A stretch of 64,000 nt of DNA from Chitinophaga horti. GTDB lineage: Bacteria > Bacteroidota > Bacteroidia > Chitinophagales > Chitinophagaceae. The stretch spans positions 5,394,001 to 5,458,000 of the forward strand of contig NZ_CP107006.1 in NCBI RefSeq assembly GCF_022867795.2, given 5' to 3'. Positions 18,401 through 24,740 of this stretch are shown in pieces. Below the pieces are notes generated by a model. That model was given only the letters and a program-made list of their open reading frames with translations, ran no database searches and was not told the origin of the DNA. How positions within the stretch are numbered: position 1 is the stretch's first letter; each line of letters opens with the position of its first letter. A program made the position numbers and the translations under genes.

Positions 18401-18801
18401 ACCGGAGGCTCCTGTTTAGGCGGTTCTGCTTTGGGGGGCGCTGGTGCTTCCGGGGCGGTAGTTGCTACCGGCTCTGGTTTCGCGTCCTCTTTAGCAGGCG
18501 CATTCTTTTTGGCTGCCGCGGCTGCAGCTTCTGCTTCTTCCTTCTCCTTCTTCTTCGCGGCATCTAACACGGTCCCTTTAGGCAAAGCGATCTGGTCGCT
18601 TTTGCGCTTATTCGCTTTATCCTGCTGAAACTCCGACTGCAGCGCGCCGTACATCTGCGATGTAAGACGGGCGTTAGGTGAGCCAAATTCTGCCATGTCG
18701 TATCCTTTATTGGCCAGGAAGTCGATCAACGTATCCTTACCAATATTAAATTCCTTGGCGGCAGCCAGCAAGCGCGGTGTGTTGTTTGTTGTTTCGGGCA
18801 T
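15487..18801 (-). CDS. infB: Translation initiation factor IF-2
   Basis: IF-2 brings initiator tRNA to the 30S subunit in a GTP-dependent way. The 1104-residue product is long for the family. It has an IF2 N-terminal subdomain (RLLAAAKEFNIGKDTLIDFL), then about 300 residues rich in Pro, Ala, Glu and Lys, then a Gly/Arg/Asn-rich segment (about 370-460), a second N-domain, and the G domain with GHVDHGKTSLLDYIR, DTPGHEAF and NKIDK. Domains II-IV follow. It is the last gene of rimP-nusA-infB, with a 125-bp gap after nusA. The extended low-complexity N-terminal half is usual in Bacteroidota. Confidence 0.97.
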   Translation of the reverse strand: MPETTNNTPRLLAAAKEFNIGKDTLIDFLANKGYDMAEFGSPNARLTSQMYGALQSEFQQDKANKRKSDQIALPKGTVLDAAKKKEKEEAEAAAAAAKKNAPAKEDAKPEPVATTAPEAPAPPKAEPPKQEPPVPQAEAPVKQPEPTPEPPAAETKAEPAKPADTSRISGPKVVATIDLEALNRNRKPATPPPAAKKETPAEPPVATPPPAAEKPQPEPQPEPVKPAAETVAPKSPVQEPAKEKKEEVVEDKKEKVAVTTEEAPVQTPATVVVKETPSTPPSAPQVVAPAAEKQEAPEQNDSTDGGDDDEKVISNIQAEKLTGPKVIGKINLPVNNDRRDNKAKQNENEKRKRKRIIVEKKPEPIKPGEFPQDRGNRGPGGGARPQGGQSRPYQERNPGGGQGGNRGPGQGPGGPGGNRNNNNNRSQGPGGQGNRPHSGPNRGGNFGNRPGGQGGGFRSNQPDNRRPEDKEIDKNEIQNKIKETMAKLGGNTRGGKNTKATRRREKRQVREEQMANQGMEDNKLQVTEFVSVSELANLMDVSFAEVISKCMGLGIMVSINQRLDAEVIELVAGEFGYEVEFIGLEDADEQDEEEVEDDPADLVPRAPIVTIMGHVDHGKTSLLDYIRNANVVAGEAGGITQHIGAYQVTTATGKKLTFLDTPGHEAFTAMRARGAKVADIAVIVVAADDAIMPQTKEAISHSQAAGLPMVFAINKIDKDGANPEKIKEQLAQLNLLVEDWGGKYQSQEISAKSGLNIDLLLEKILLEAELLELKANPDREGSGSIIEASLDKGRGYVTTLLISNGSLKQGDTIVSGQHFGKIKAMFNERGQRLEVAGPSSPVQILGLNGAPQAGEKFRMYEDESEAKDVANRRAQIVREQGIRTKKHITLDEIGRRLALGNFKQLNLIIKGDFDGSVEALSDSLQKLSTEEIAVSVVHKGVGQITESDVLLATASDALLIGFQVRPSMQAAKLAEKENIEIRTYSIIYDAIDELKSAMEGMLEPKIEKKVVCNVEIRETYKFDKVTVAGCFVLDGRLARNTRVNLVRDGIVVYTGELGSLKRYKDDVKEVVSNMECGLSIRNYNDIRVGDIVEGFEEVEVKRTL

Positions 18802-18926
18802 ATTGAATTTCTGCCTCCCCCATTCTTCGCCAGAAGCGAAGACCGTTTTAACTTTTAATTAATTACTTAAATAAGATACCATCTTCACGCATGAAGCCAA
18901 TCCCACGGGGAAGGTTGGGACGGACT

Positions 18927-20174
18927 TTATTCTTTTTCAAACTCTTCCTGTAATATTCTGCGAACTTCTGTTACTGTTTCTTCCTCCAGGTCGGAACGGC
19001 GAACCAGTTCTTCAGACGTCAGTTCAAGCACGCTGCGTGCGGTATCGCAACCAATGCGCTTAAGCTCGTCGATGATCCAGGCTTCGATTTCGTCGGAAAA
19101 TTCTTCCAGGTCGATGTCAAATTCAGCCTGTTCCTGTTGCTCGTCGCGGAATACATCTATTTCATACCCCGTCAATTCGCAAGCCAGTTTTATGTTCACG
19201 CCTTTTTTACCGATGGCCAGTGATACCTGGTCAGGATTCAGATAAACAGAAGCGTATTTGTTGTCGTTATCAACGTCCATACGGCTGATCCTGGCGGGCG
19301 TAAGCGCGCGTTGGATAAGCAGCTGAAGATTATTGGTGTAGTTGATGATGTCGATGTTTTCATTGCGCAGTTCGCGAACTATACCGTGGATACGGCTACC
19401 CTTCATACCTACGCAGGCACCAACCGGATCAATGCGGTCGTCGTAAGATTCTACTGCAACTTTGGCTCTTTCGCCCGGCTCACGTACAATCTTCTTGATC
19501 ACGATCAGACCGTCGAAAATTTCCGGAACCTCAATTTCCAGCAGTTTCGCCAGGAAGGAGGGGTGAGTTCTGGAGAGAATGATCAACGGAGAGTTATTTT
19601 TCATCTCCACTTTCTTCACTACTGCCCTTACGTTTTCTCCTTTTTTGAAGTAATCGGTCGGAATTTGCTCCGGCTTAGGCAATATTAATTCATTCCCTTC
19701 ATCATCCAATAATAAAACTTCTTTTTTCCACACCTGGTACACCTCGCCGTTCACAATTTCACCAACCCTGTCGGCATATTTTTTAACGAGAATGTTCTTT
19801 TTCAGGTCGCCGATACGGGCGGAAAGTGTTTGTTTGGCAGCCAGGATGGCACGACGGCCAAAATCCATGATCTCAACTTCCTCATAAAGGTCTTCACCTA
19901 CCTGGTAATCCGGTTCTATTTTGATGGCATCTGTATAAGCGATCTGGGCGTTATCGTCTTCCACCTCTCCATCTTCTACAATGGTACGGCGGCGCAGGAT
20001 CTCCAGGTCACCTTTTTCGGTATTTACGATCACGTCGAAGTTCTCATCAGAGCCATACTTTTTGCGCAGGAGGGTTTTAAATACATCTTCCAACACTTTC
20101 ATGAGCGTTGGCCTGTCTATATTTTCCGCTTCCTTAAACTCGGTGAATGACTCAATCAGGTTAATACTAGCCAT
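18927..20174 (-). CDS. nusA: Transcription termination/antitermination factor NusA
   Basis: NusA binds RNA polymerase and nascent RNA and controls pausing, intrinsic termination and antitermination. The 415-residue protein has the N-terminal RNAP-binding domain (LIESFTEFKEAENIDRPTL), an S1 domain (VGEIVNGEVYQVWKKEV...) and tandem KH domains (VGACVGMKGSRIHGIVREL and VSLAIGKKGVNIKLACELTG). A short acidic C-terminal helical region resembles one AR-type repeat. It lies 16 bp downstream of rimP, the standard arrangement. Its own operon carries a terminator-like hairpin in the leader, which NusA could itself influence. Confidence 0.97.
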   Translation of the reverse strand: MASINLIESFTEFKEAENIDRPTLMKVLEDVFKTLLRKKYGSDENFDVIVNTEKGDLEILRRRTIVEDGEVEDDNAQIAYTDAIKIEPDYQVGEDLYEEVEIMDFGRRAILAAKQTLSARIGDLKKNILVKKYADRVGEIVNGEVYQVWKKEVLLLDDEGNELILPKPEQIPTDYFKKGENVRAVVKKVEMKNNSPLIILSRTHPSFLAKLLEIEVPEIFDGLIVIKKIVREPGERAKVAVESYDDRIDPVGACVGMKGSRIHGIVRELRNENIDIINYTNNLQLLIQRALTPARISRMDVDNDNKYASVYLNPDQVSLAIGKKGVNIKLACELTGYEIDVFRDEQQEQAEFDIDLEEFSDEIEAWIIDELKRIGCDTARSVLELTSEELVRRSDLEEETVTEVRRILQEEFEKE

Positions 20175-20190
20175 TTTTATATATTATTGT

Positions 20191-20661
20191 TTAAAACACA
20201 ATACACACGTGCGTGTGCTTGATTTCAGAGAAATTTATATCTGTAACTTTTTGTTCTTTCTTTTTACCGATCAACTCCTCGATCGTCAGCTTCTCCTCGT
20301 CTGCTGCCAGCAACTTACCTTCCTTCGTAGCACCATCCAGCAACGTCACCTCCACTTTACGACCAATGTTCTTTTTGAACTGGCGCGGGCTCTTCAGCGG
20401 CTCGTCTAAGCCTGCAGACGACACCTCCAGCGAAAAATCATCGTTCGGGAAAAGTCCGGAAGTTTCCAGCAAAGGGTACAACGCGCGGTTAAAAGATACC
20501 AGCTGCGAAATAGCGGCTCCATTATCCGCATCCAGGTAAACCTTTACATTATTGGTGGGCTTGATCTTGATCTCTACCAAAAAATAGTCGGGCTTGTCCT
20601 TATCCACTATCAGCTGTTCAACCAGCGCCGTTATCGATGCTATAATTTGTTCGTTTGCCAT
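20191..20661 (-). CDS. rimP: Ribosome maturation factor RimP
   Basis: RimP is needed for 30S maturation. The 156-residue product starts MANEQIIASITALVEQL and has the two-domain RimP layout: an N-terminal alpha/beta domain with LVEIKIKPTNNVKVYLDADNG-type strands and SLEVSSAGLDEPLKSPRQF (the SSPGxDRPL-like signature), then an SH3-like C-terminal domain (GRKVEVTLLDGATKEGKL). The ATG at 20661 is preferred. The alternative upstream frame runs back through the hairpin that precedes it. It is the first gene of rimP-nusA-infB. Confidence 0.94.
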   Translation of the reverse strand: MANEQIIASITALVEQLIVDKDKPDYFLVEIKIKPTNNVKVYLDADNGAAISQLVSFNRALYPLLETSGLFPNDDFSLEVSSAGLDEPLKSPRQFKKNIGRKVEVTLLDGATKEGKLLAADEEKLTIEELIGKKKEQKVTDINFSEIKHTHVCIVF

Positions 20662-20662
20662 A

Positions 20663-20697
20663 CAAAAAACGAGAAGGGGACTCTCTCGTCCCCTTCT
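20663..20697 (-). terminator. Intrinsic terminator (attenuator candidate) before rimP
   Basis: On the minus strand a perfect 10-bp stem (AGAAGGGGAC with GTCCCCTTCT, 20672-20697) closes a 6-nt loop and is followed by CG and six T, ending 2 nt before the rimP ATG. No minus-strand gene lies upstream: the next gene is divergent at 20840. So the terminator sits inside the operon leader and not at the end of another gene. Confidence 0.8.
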
Positions 20698-20717
20698 TTT
20701 GAATCTTTTTATCAATG

Positions 20718-20745
20718 CAAAATTACAATTTTATTTCAATACAAA
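20718..20745 (-). promoter_or_regulatory. Putative promoter of rimP-nusA-infB
   Basis: On the minus strand TAATTTTG (20718-20725) matches the Bacteroidota -7 box TAnnTTTG, with TTTG at 20742-20745 as a -33 candidate. The 16-nt spacing is shorter than the usual 19-21. Transcription would start near 20712, leaving a leader of about 50 nt that contains the terminator hairpin. Confidence 0.5.
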
Positions 20746-20839
20746 AAGTATTTTTAGACCTACGAGATCAATTCGCTAAGTCGGATTTATTCATATAAAA
20801 CAAAGGCGTTATATTACTCGCCTCAAAAAAAGAAAAGAT

Positions 20840-21073
20840 ATGCATTGGTTATGGTTTATTCTGATTGGAGCCGCTGCAGGCTGGCTGGCAGGACTATTAG
20901 TGAAAGGCCGGGGACTGGGCTGCCTGGGCAATATACTGCTCGGCATCGTAGGCGGAGTATTGGGCGGATGGATTTTCCGACAGCTTGAACTTAAACCGGC
21001 CGGCACATTTGTTACCGCCTTCGCAGGAGCATTCGTCATCCTTCTCGTCGCAAATCTCGTCAGCAGAAAATAA
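20840..21073 (+). CDS. GlsB/YeaQ/YmgE-family membrane protein
   Basis: The 77-residue product is three hydrophobic helices with Gly-rich turns (GAAAGWLAGLLVKGRGLG, ILLGIVGGVLGGWIF, FAGAFVILLVANLV). This is the layout of the transglycosylase-associated protein family, which is a small stress-induced inner-membrane family and not itself a transglycosylase. It starts a three-gene cluster of small membrane proteins: the next gene's ATG overlaps its stop by 1 bp. Its molecular role is unknown. Confidence 0.9.
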   Translation: MHWLWFILIGAAAGWLAGLLVKGRGLGCLGNILLGIVGGVLGGWIFRQLELKPAGTFVTAFAGAFVILLVANLVSRK

Positions 21074-21396
21074 TGCTTGTCGCCCGGGGTCATATTAAAA
21101 AAATCAACATTGAACTGTGGGCCTGGGCGGGCGCATTAATCGTCCTGTTGCTCATTGATCCGTCAAAACCGCCCTTGTTCAACCTATGTCCTTTGCACTT
21201 TTTGGGCATCGAATGGTGTCCAGGCTGCGGACTTGGCCGCTCGATAAGTTACCTGCTGCATGGGGAGGTCGTTCGTTCGTGGAAAACGCATAAGCTGGGC
21301 GGATTTGTACTCGTACTGCTCATCGCCCGCGTTATACAGCTCGCCAAAATTCAGTATATTCAGCACACGACAACTGATAAAACCCATGAACACTAA
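21073..21396 (+). CDS. DUF2752 membrane protein
   Basis: The 107-residue product has an N-terminal membrane helix (LWAWAGALIVLLLIDP), the family-defining cysteine motif CPLHFLGIEWCPGCGLGRS and a second helix (GGFVLVLLIARVIQLA). The Cys-Pro-x-Cys-Gly-x-Gly-Arg signature is what identifies DUF2752. The four cysteines could bind metal or form disulfides, which is inference. It overlaps the preceding gene by 1 bp and the following TM2 gene by 11 bp, so the three are probably co-translated. Confidence 0.9.
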   Translation: MLVARGHIKKINIELWAWAGALIVLLLIDPSKPPLFNLCPLHFLGIEWCPGCGLGRSISYLLHGEVVRSWKTHKLGGFVLVLLIARVIQLAKIQYIQHTTTDKTHEH

Positions 21397-21745
21397 TTAT
21401 TATTTCTCAATGCTACCCGGTGCAGACGCGGAGGAACTTGTGTGGCTGCAGGAGCTAACTAAGAACTACAACGACGAAACCCGCCAACGCTTTATCGCCA
21501 TTTACAGCGGCCGCAGGAAGGATCCCCAAACGGTGCTCATTTGCTGCCTGATAGGCTTTGTCGGGTTCGCGGGCATTCAAAGATTTCTGACGGATCAAAT
21601 CGGCTGGGGCATTGCGTATTTACTTACGCTGGGCTTCTGCTACGTGGGTACGATCATCGACGTGATTAACTATAAACAAATAGCTTGGGAATACAACAAG
21701 AAAGAAGCGATGGCGGCCGCAGCACTGCTGGGCTACAACTTTTAA
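21386..21745 (+). CDS. TM2-domain membrane protein
   Basis: The 119-residue product has a soluble helical N terminus (about 45 residues) and a TM2 domain: RRKDPQTVLICCLIGFVG, the QRFLTDQIGWGIAYLLTLG helix hairpin and a VGTIIDVINY tail. TM2 domains are two-helix modules of unknown function. The usual Gly-x-His-Arg-Phe-Tyr motif reads AGIQRFLT here. I start at the ATG at 21386, inside the end of the DUF2752 gene. The gene ends with a strong terminator. Confidence 0.88.
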   Translation: MNTNYYFSMLPGADAEELVWLQELTKNYNDETRQRFIAIYSGRRKDPQTVLICCLIGFVGFAGIQRFLTDQIGWGIAYLLTLGFCYVGTIIDVINYKQIAWEYNKKEAMAAAALLGYNF

Positions 21746-21764
21746 CTTATTCAACATAAATTAT

Positions 21765-21798
21765 AAATGGCGCTCATATGGGTGCCATTTGTTTTTTT
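21765..21798 (+). terminator. Intrinsic terminator of the small membrane-protein cluster
   Basis: AAATGGC at 21765-21771 pairs with GCCATTT at 21784-21790, followed by GTTTTTTT. Confidence 0.9.
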
Positions 21799-21861
21799 AA
21801 CTCATCGTTAAAGAAAACCTAAATCCGACCCTGAAATCGTACCCCGAAAAGGATTATCCGC

Positions 21862-21869
21862 TACCTTTG
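21862..21869 (+). promoter_or_regulatory. TAnnTTTG -7 box 5 bp before a start codon
   Basis: TACCTTTG ends 5 bp before the ATG of the DUF4834 gene. If used, the transcript would begin at or next to the start codon, making the mRNA leaderless or nearly so. No clear -33 element is visible. Confidence 0.5.
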
Positions 21870-21874
21870 TCCCC

Positions 21875-22135
21875 ATGTTAAAATTTCTCTTTTACTTATT
21901 TCTTTTCTGGCTGATCTATAAACTGGTGTTCGATTTCATCATCCCGGTGTATAGAACTACAAAGCATGTAAAGCGCCAGATGAACGACGTGCAGGAGCAT
22001 ATGCGGGAACAGTTCCGTCAACAACAGCAACAATCTTCCGGATATAGCACCCCCAACCCTAACGCACAAACGGCCGAAAAGGTGCGCAAAGCGCCAGACA
22101 GCGATGACTACATCGACTTCGAAGAAATTAAATAG
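21875..22135 (+). CDS. DUF4834-family protein
   Basis: The 86-residue product has one N-terminal membrane helix (LKFLFYLFLFWLIYKLVFDFI), a conserved basic helix (PVYRTTKHVKRQMNDVQEHM), a Gln-rich stretch and an acidic end (DSDDYIDFEEIK). This order is the DUF4834 pattern found across Bacteroidota. The function is unknown. Its stop codon abuts that of the convergent HAD phosphatase gene with no base between them. Confidence 0.87.
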   Translation: MLKFLFYLFLFWLIYKLVFDFIIPVYRTTKHVKRQMNDVQEHMREQFRQQQQQSSGYSTPNPNAQTAEKVRKAPDSDDYIDFEEIK

Positions 22136-22759
22136 TTACTTCCCCGGACGAAAAATATCGAGGATCGTTTGCGGCGGCTGCAGGTGAATGGTACGTATGC
22201 CTAATTCTCCGGCTGCAATAATGTTCGGCAAAGTATCGTCGATGAATAGGGTAGCTGCGGGGTCCAGGCGGTTTTCATCTAAAATAACCTGGTATGCCTC
22301 TTTCTCCGGCTTGCGATAACCTATGCGGTGAGAGTAGTATGCCTTATTAAAGAACTGGTCCACGGATGGTAGTCCCCTGGTTTGCATTAACCGGGCGTTA
22401 AAGGCCGTATAGTGAATGGCGTTCGTATTACTGAGCAAAAAGGTGTCGTAATAATTTTGAAGCTGCTGCAGGAGTTGCAGGCGGGCGATGGGGAAGTCGA
22501 GCAGCATGGCGTTCCAGGCGTCTACTAACTGCGGAATGGTAACGCCATCCGGGGCTTCTTTCTGCAATTCGTGTAGAAAATCATCATTGCTGATGCCCCC
22601 GATCTCCAGATCTTCGAACAGCGCGTTCGCGTGAAACTGATTGTACAACTCCCTGAAATTATGCACCCCCAGATCGAGGAAAGCCTGCTCGGTGCGCATG
22701 TAGTCAATATTCAGAATGACGCCACCGAGATCAAAAATGATATGTTTGATTCCTTCCAT
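22136..22759 (-). CDS. HAD-family phosphatase (YihX-like)
   Basis: The 207-residue enzyme has HAD motif I as IIFDLGGVILNID (nucleophile Asp10), motif II LLSNTN, motif III Lys in YRKPEKEAY and motif IV LFIDDTLPNI. The FDLGGV form of motif I, with Gly at the usual second Asp, is that of the YihX group, which includes a glucose-1-phosphatase in E. coli. The substrate cannot be told from sequence. It is convergent with the DUF4834 gene and shares no terminator sequence with it. Confidence 0.88.
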   Translation of the reverse strand: MEGIKHIIFDLGGVILNIDYMRTEQAFLDLGVHNFRELYNQFHANALFEDLEIGGISNDDFLHELQKEAPDGVTIPQLVDAWNAMLLDFPIARLQLLQQLQNYYDTFLLSNTNAIHYTAFNARLMQTRGLPSVDQFFNKAYYSHRIGYRKPEKEAYQVILDENRLDPAATLFIDDTLPNIIAAGELGIRTIHLQPPQTILDIFRPGK

Positions 22760-22824
22760 AGTGCTATTGTGTTAAGCCGTGGCAAAGGTAATACAGTAGC
22801 GGGGTAGCGTAAGCAAAAAAATAG

Positions 22825-22854
22825 TTTGAATTGATTAAAAAATATTTACTTTTG
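22825..22854 (+). promoter_or_regulatory. Promoter of the CAT-anticodon tRNA
   Basis: TTTG at 22825-22828 and TACTTTTG at 22847-22854 are 18 bp apart, close to the Bacteroidota -33/-7 arrangement. The tRNA begins 34 bp further on. Confidence 0.7.
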
Positions 22855-22888
22855 CCGTCCCTCGAAAGAGGGGAAGTTCTTCGGAACA

Positions 22889-22962
22889 GGTCCTATAGCT
22901 CAGTTGGTTAGAGCACCTGACTCATAATCAGGGGGTCCCAGGATCATGCCCTGGTGGGACCA
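22889..22962 (+). tRNA. tRNA with CAT anticodon (Met or Ile2)
   Basis: A full cloverleaf is visible: acceptor GGTCCTA with TGGGACC, D arm GCTC...GAGC, anticodon stem CCTGA/TCAGG with loop CTCATAA (anticodon CAT at 22923-22925), variable GGGTC, and T stem CCAGG/CCTGG. The 3' CCA is not encoded. Acceptor pairs C4-G69 and C5-G68 are those used by E. coli TilS to recognise tRNA-Ile2, so lysidine-modified Ile2 is as likely as elongator Met. The T-loop is ATCATGC in place of the usual TTCRANY, with A at position 54 and T at 58. Confidence 0.93.
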
Positions 22963-22968
22963 CGAACG

Positions 22969-23000
22969 AAAAAGCACTTGCAACCGCAGGTGCTTTTTTA
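22969..23000 (+). terminator. Intrinsic terminator of the tRNA
   Basis: AAAAAGCACTTGC at 22969-22981 pairs with GCAGGTGCTTTTT at 22986-22998 (one wobble) around 4 nt, with six T in the descending arm. Confidence 0.92.
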
Positions 23001-23054
23001 TTTTATGCAGATGGGCGGCCTGTCTTTTGCAATATCCCTAGCAAAACCATCCGC

Positions 23055-23711
23055 ATGATCAACTTAACCCGAATCGCCATATCCGCCCTGCTGTTAGTTT
23101 CCGTAGCCAGCTGCCAGCAAAATTCATCCTGCAAAGTAGTAAGCCTGGAAGGCAAAAACGCTATAGACGCCATACTGGCTTCGGATACCATTATCCCCAA
23201 TACGATGCTGATCCTACCCGATTCGATCGTTACATCCTCCGATAAAAAAATTACCAACGTATTAGACACGCTCCGGGACCGCGGCCTGTTACAATACGTA
23301 GCCCTGGACAGCTTCAGGTCCACCAGGCGCCTAACAGGCCCGCAACTGGATGGTCCCGACGATATTATGTTGTATCGTTACGCCATCAGCTGGGCGCCCG
23401 GCATTAAACAAAATGGCAGGTACCACGACGTATTAAGCGTTAGCTTCCTGGGCCGAGAGTTGCAGGGCGAGGTTCGTTATAGTGGGCGGGAAGTGCGCAT
23501 AGGCAAAGTAAGTATTATGGAAGATGATACGCTGTTCTTTCACCAGGATTGCGAAAAACAGTCATTCCGATACGCCTATAAACTGGAGCCATGTTGCGAA
23601 CTAGGCGAAGCCATTGGTTTTAACGCGTATGAACGAATTATACGCCGCCGCACCGGCAGCGAACCGGCAGAACAAATCAAAAGTCCCGCCATTGAAGTAG
23701 CAGGCCAGTAG
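23055..23711 (+). CDS. Hypothetical lipoprotein
   Basis: The 218-residue product starts with a lipoprotein signal (ISALLLVSVASC, lipidated Cys20). The remainder is an unrecognised mixed alpha/beta domain with three more cysteines (Cys26, then a CC pair in LEPCCELG and one in FHQDCEKQ). It is probably anchored to the periplasmic face of a membrane or exported to the surface. It follows the tRNA terminator and precedes a convergent broken sulfatase by 3 bp. No function can be assigned. Confidence 0.8.
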   Translation: MINLTRIAISALLLVSVASCQQNSSCKVVSLEGKNAIDAILASDTIIPNTMLILPDSIVTSSDKKITNVLDTLRDRGLLQYVALDSFRSTRRLTGPQLDGPDDIMLYRYAISWAPGIKQNGRYHDVLSVSFLGRELQGEVRYSGREVRIGKVSIMEDDTLFFHQDCEKQSFRYAYKLEPCCELGEAIGFNAYERIIRRRTGSEPAEQIKSPAIEVAGQ

Positions 23712-23714
23712 TTG

Positions 23715-24700
23715 TTATTTTTCTGTAAACCGATCATTTATTTGGAGCAGATGTTTTTCCAGCATGTTGGCAAACTGCTGCGCTTTACCGAAAAAGGCCG
23801 ACTTACTTGATAAGTCGTGTAGTTCGTCGGGATCCGTTTCCAGGTTGAACAACTGCTTTGTTTCGCGACCATTCACTTTATACCAGATTAACTTCCAGTT
23901 ATCCCCTGTGCTTACCACGCGTTGCAGGTCTTTGTAGGGTAACTAGCCGGCAGCGGGAGCTTCGAAGAATCGTACAGGCCTTTGAATCGCTCCGGTGGCG
24001 TGCGTGGATCATGCGGTGCGGTAAAGGCTACGTACATCAGGAATGGCGTGGTATCTTTCTTTTCTGTCAGATATTTTACCGCGGCATCGGCGTAGCATTC
24101 GCTGGAAAAACGGTCACCGGTGAACTTGGCGATCGCGGGATATTTTCCTGTGCTGTCGAAATGATGCAATCGGGGCGTTCCGTGACCGCCTTGCTTTTCC
24201 GTACGCACGCCTCCAAAGAAAATGTTATCTGCCTTACTAAAGGAAGACTGGAAAGCCGCTTTGCTATTATGCCACTTACCCGTTTCAAATGTTTCGTAGC
24301 CATGGCTACGGAAATAGGCGGGAAATAAGCTTGCGTAATTACATCCACCGTTAATAAAGCAATCGGGCAGCTGGTAATAAGGTTTACCACTTAACAGCAT
24401 CGCCCTGCTGGGTGCGCAAATGGCGCCACTATTGGCTCCGAGAATGTGTGTGCGGGTAAAGGTCATGCCCCGTTTGACGAGGCGATCGAGATTGGGTGTA
24501 ATGATATGTTCGTTGCCAAGTGCGTGAATCGTGTTATATCGCTGGTCGTCGGTGACGATAACGAGTATGTTAGGACGGGCGGATTGCGCATGCAACGGCT
24601 TGCCCATCAGGCTAAAGCTGGCTAAAAGGGCGCAGAAAAGGAGCTTCCCCCCACAGGTTCTTAAACATGTTGCGCTTTTAAATGGCCAGTATACTGGCAC
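23715..24700 (-). pseudogene. Sulfatase, internally deleted and frameshifted
   Basis: The N-terminal frame (24700 down to about 23940) encodes a signal peptide (LLFCALLASFSLMGKPLHA), NILVIVTDDQRYNT and the formylglycine motif ICAPSRAMLLSGK, which identify an alkaline-phosphatase-superfamily sulfatase. It reads to LPLPASYP and then to a stop. A different frame (to 23715) encodes the normal sulfatase C terminus (YKDLQRVVSTGDNWKLIWY; KQLFNLETDPDELHDLS). In intact homologues about 150 residues separate these parts, including later metal-binding residues. So the gene has lost roughly 450 bp and its frame, and should be inactive. Confidence 0.88.
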
Positions 24701-24712
24701 AGGTATAGAATA

Positions 24713-24734
24713 AGGCCCGGCGTGGTCCGGGCCT
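24713..24734 (-). terminator. Hairpin after proC
   Basis: AGGCCCGG at 24713-24720 pairs with CCGGGCCT at 24727-24734, 7 bp past the proC stop on the minus strand, with a short TTATTCT tail. Confidence 0.7.
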
Positions 24735-24740
24735 GCAAAC

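Noticed and set aside
16699..18567. Long plus-strand open frame of 622 codons
   Set aside because: It is entirely antisense to infB, has no recognisable domain, and its low-complexity composition mirrors the Pro/Ala/Gly-rich IF-2 coding strand.
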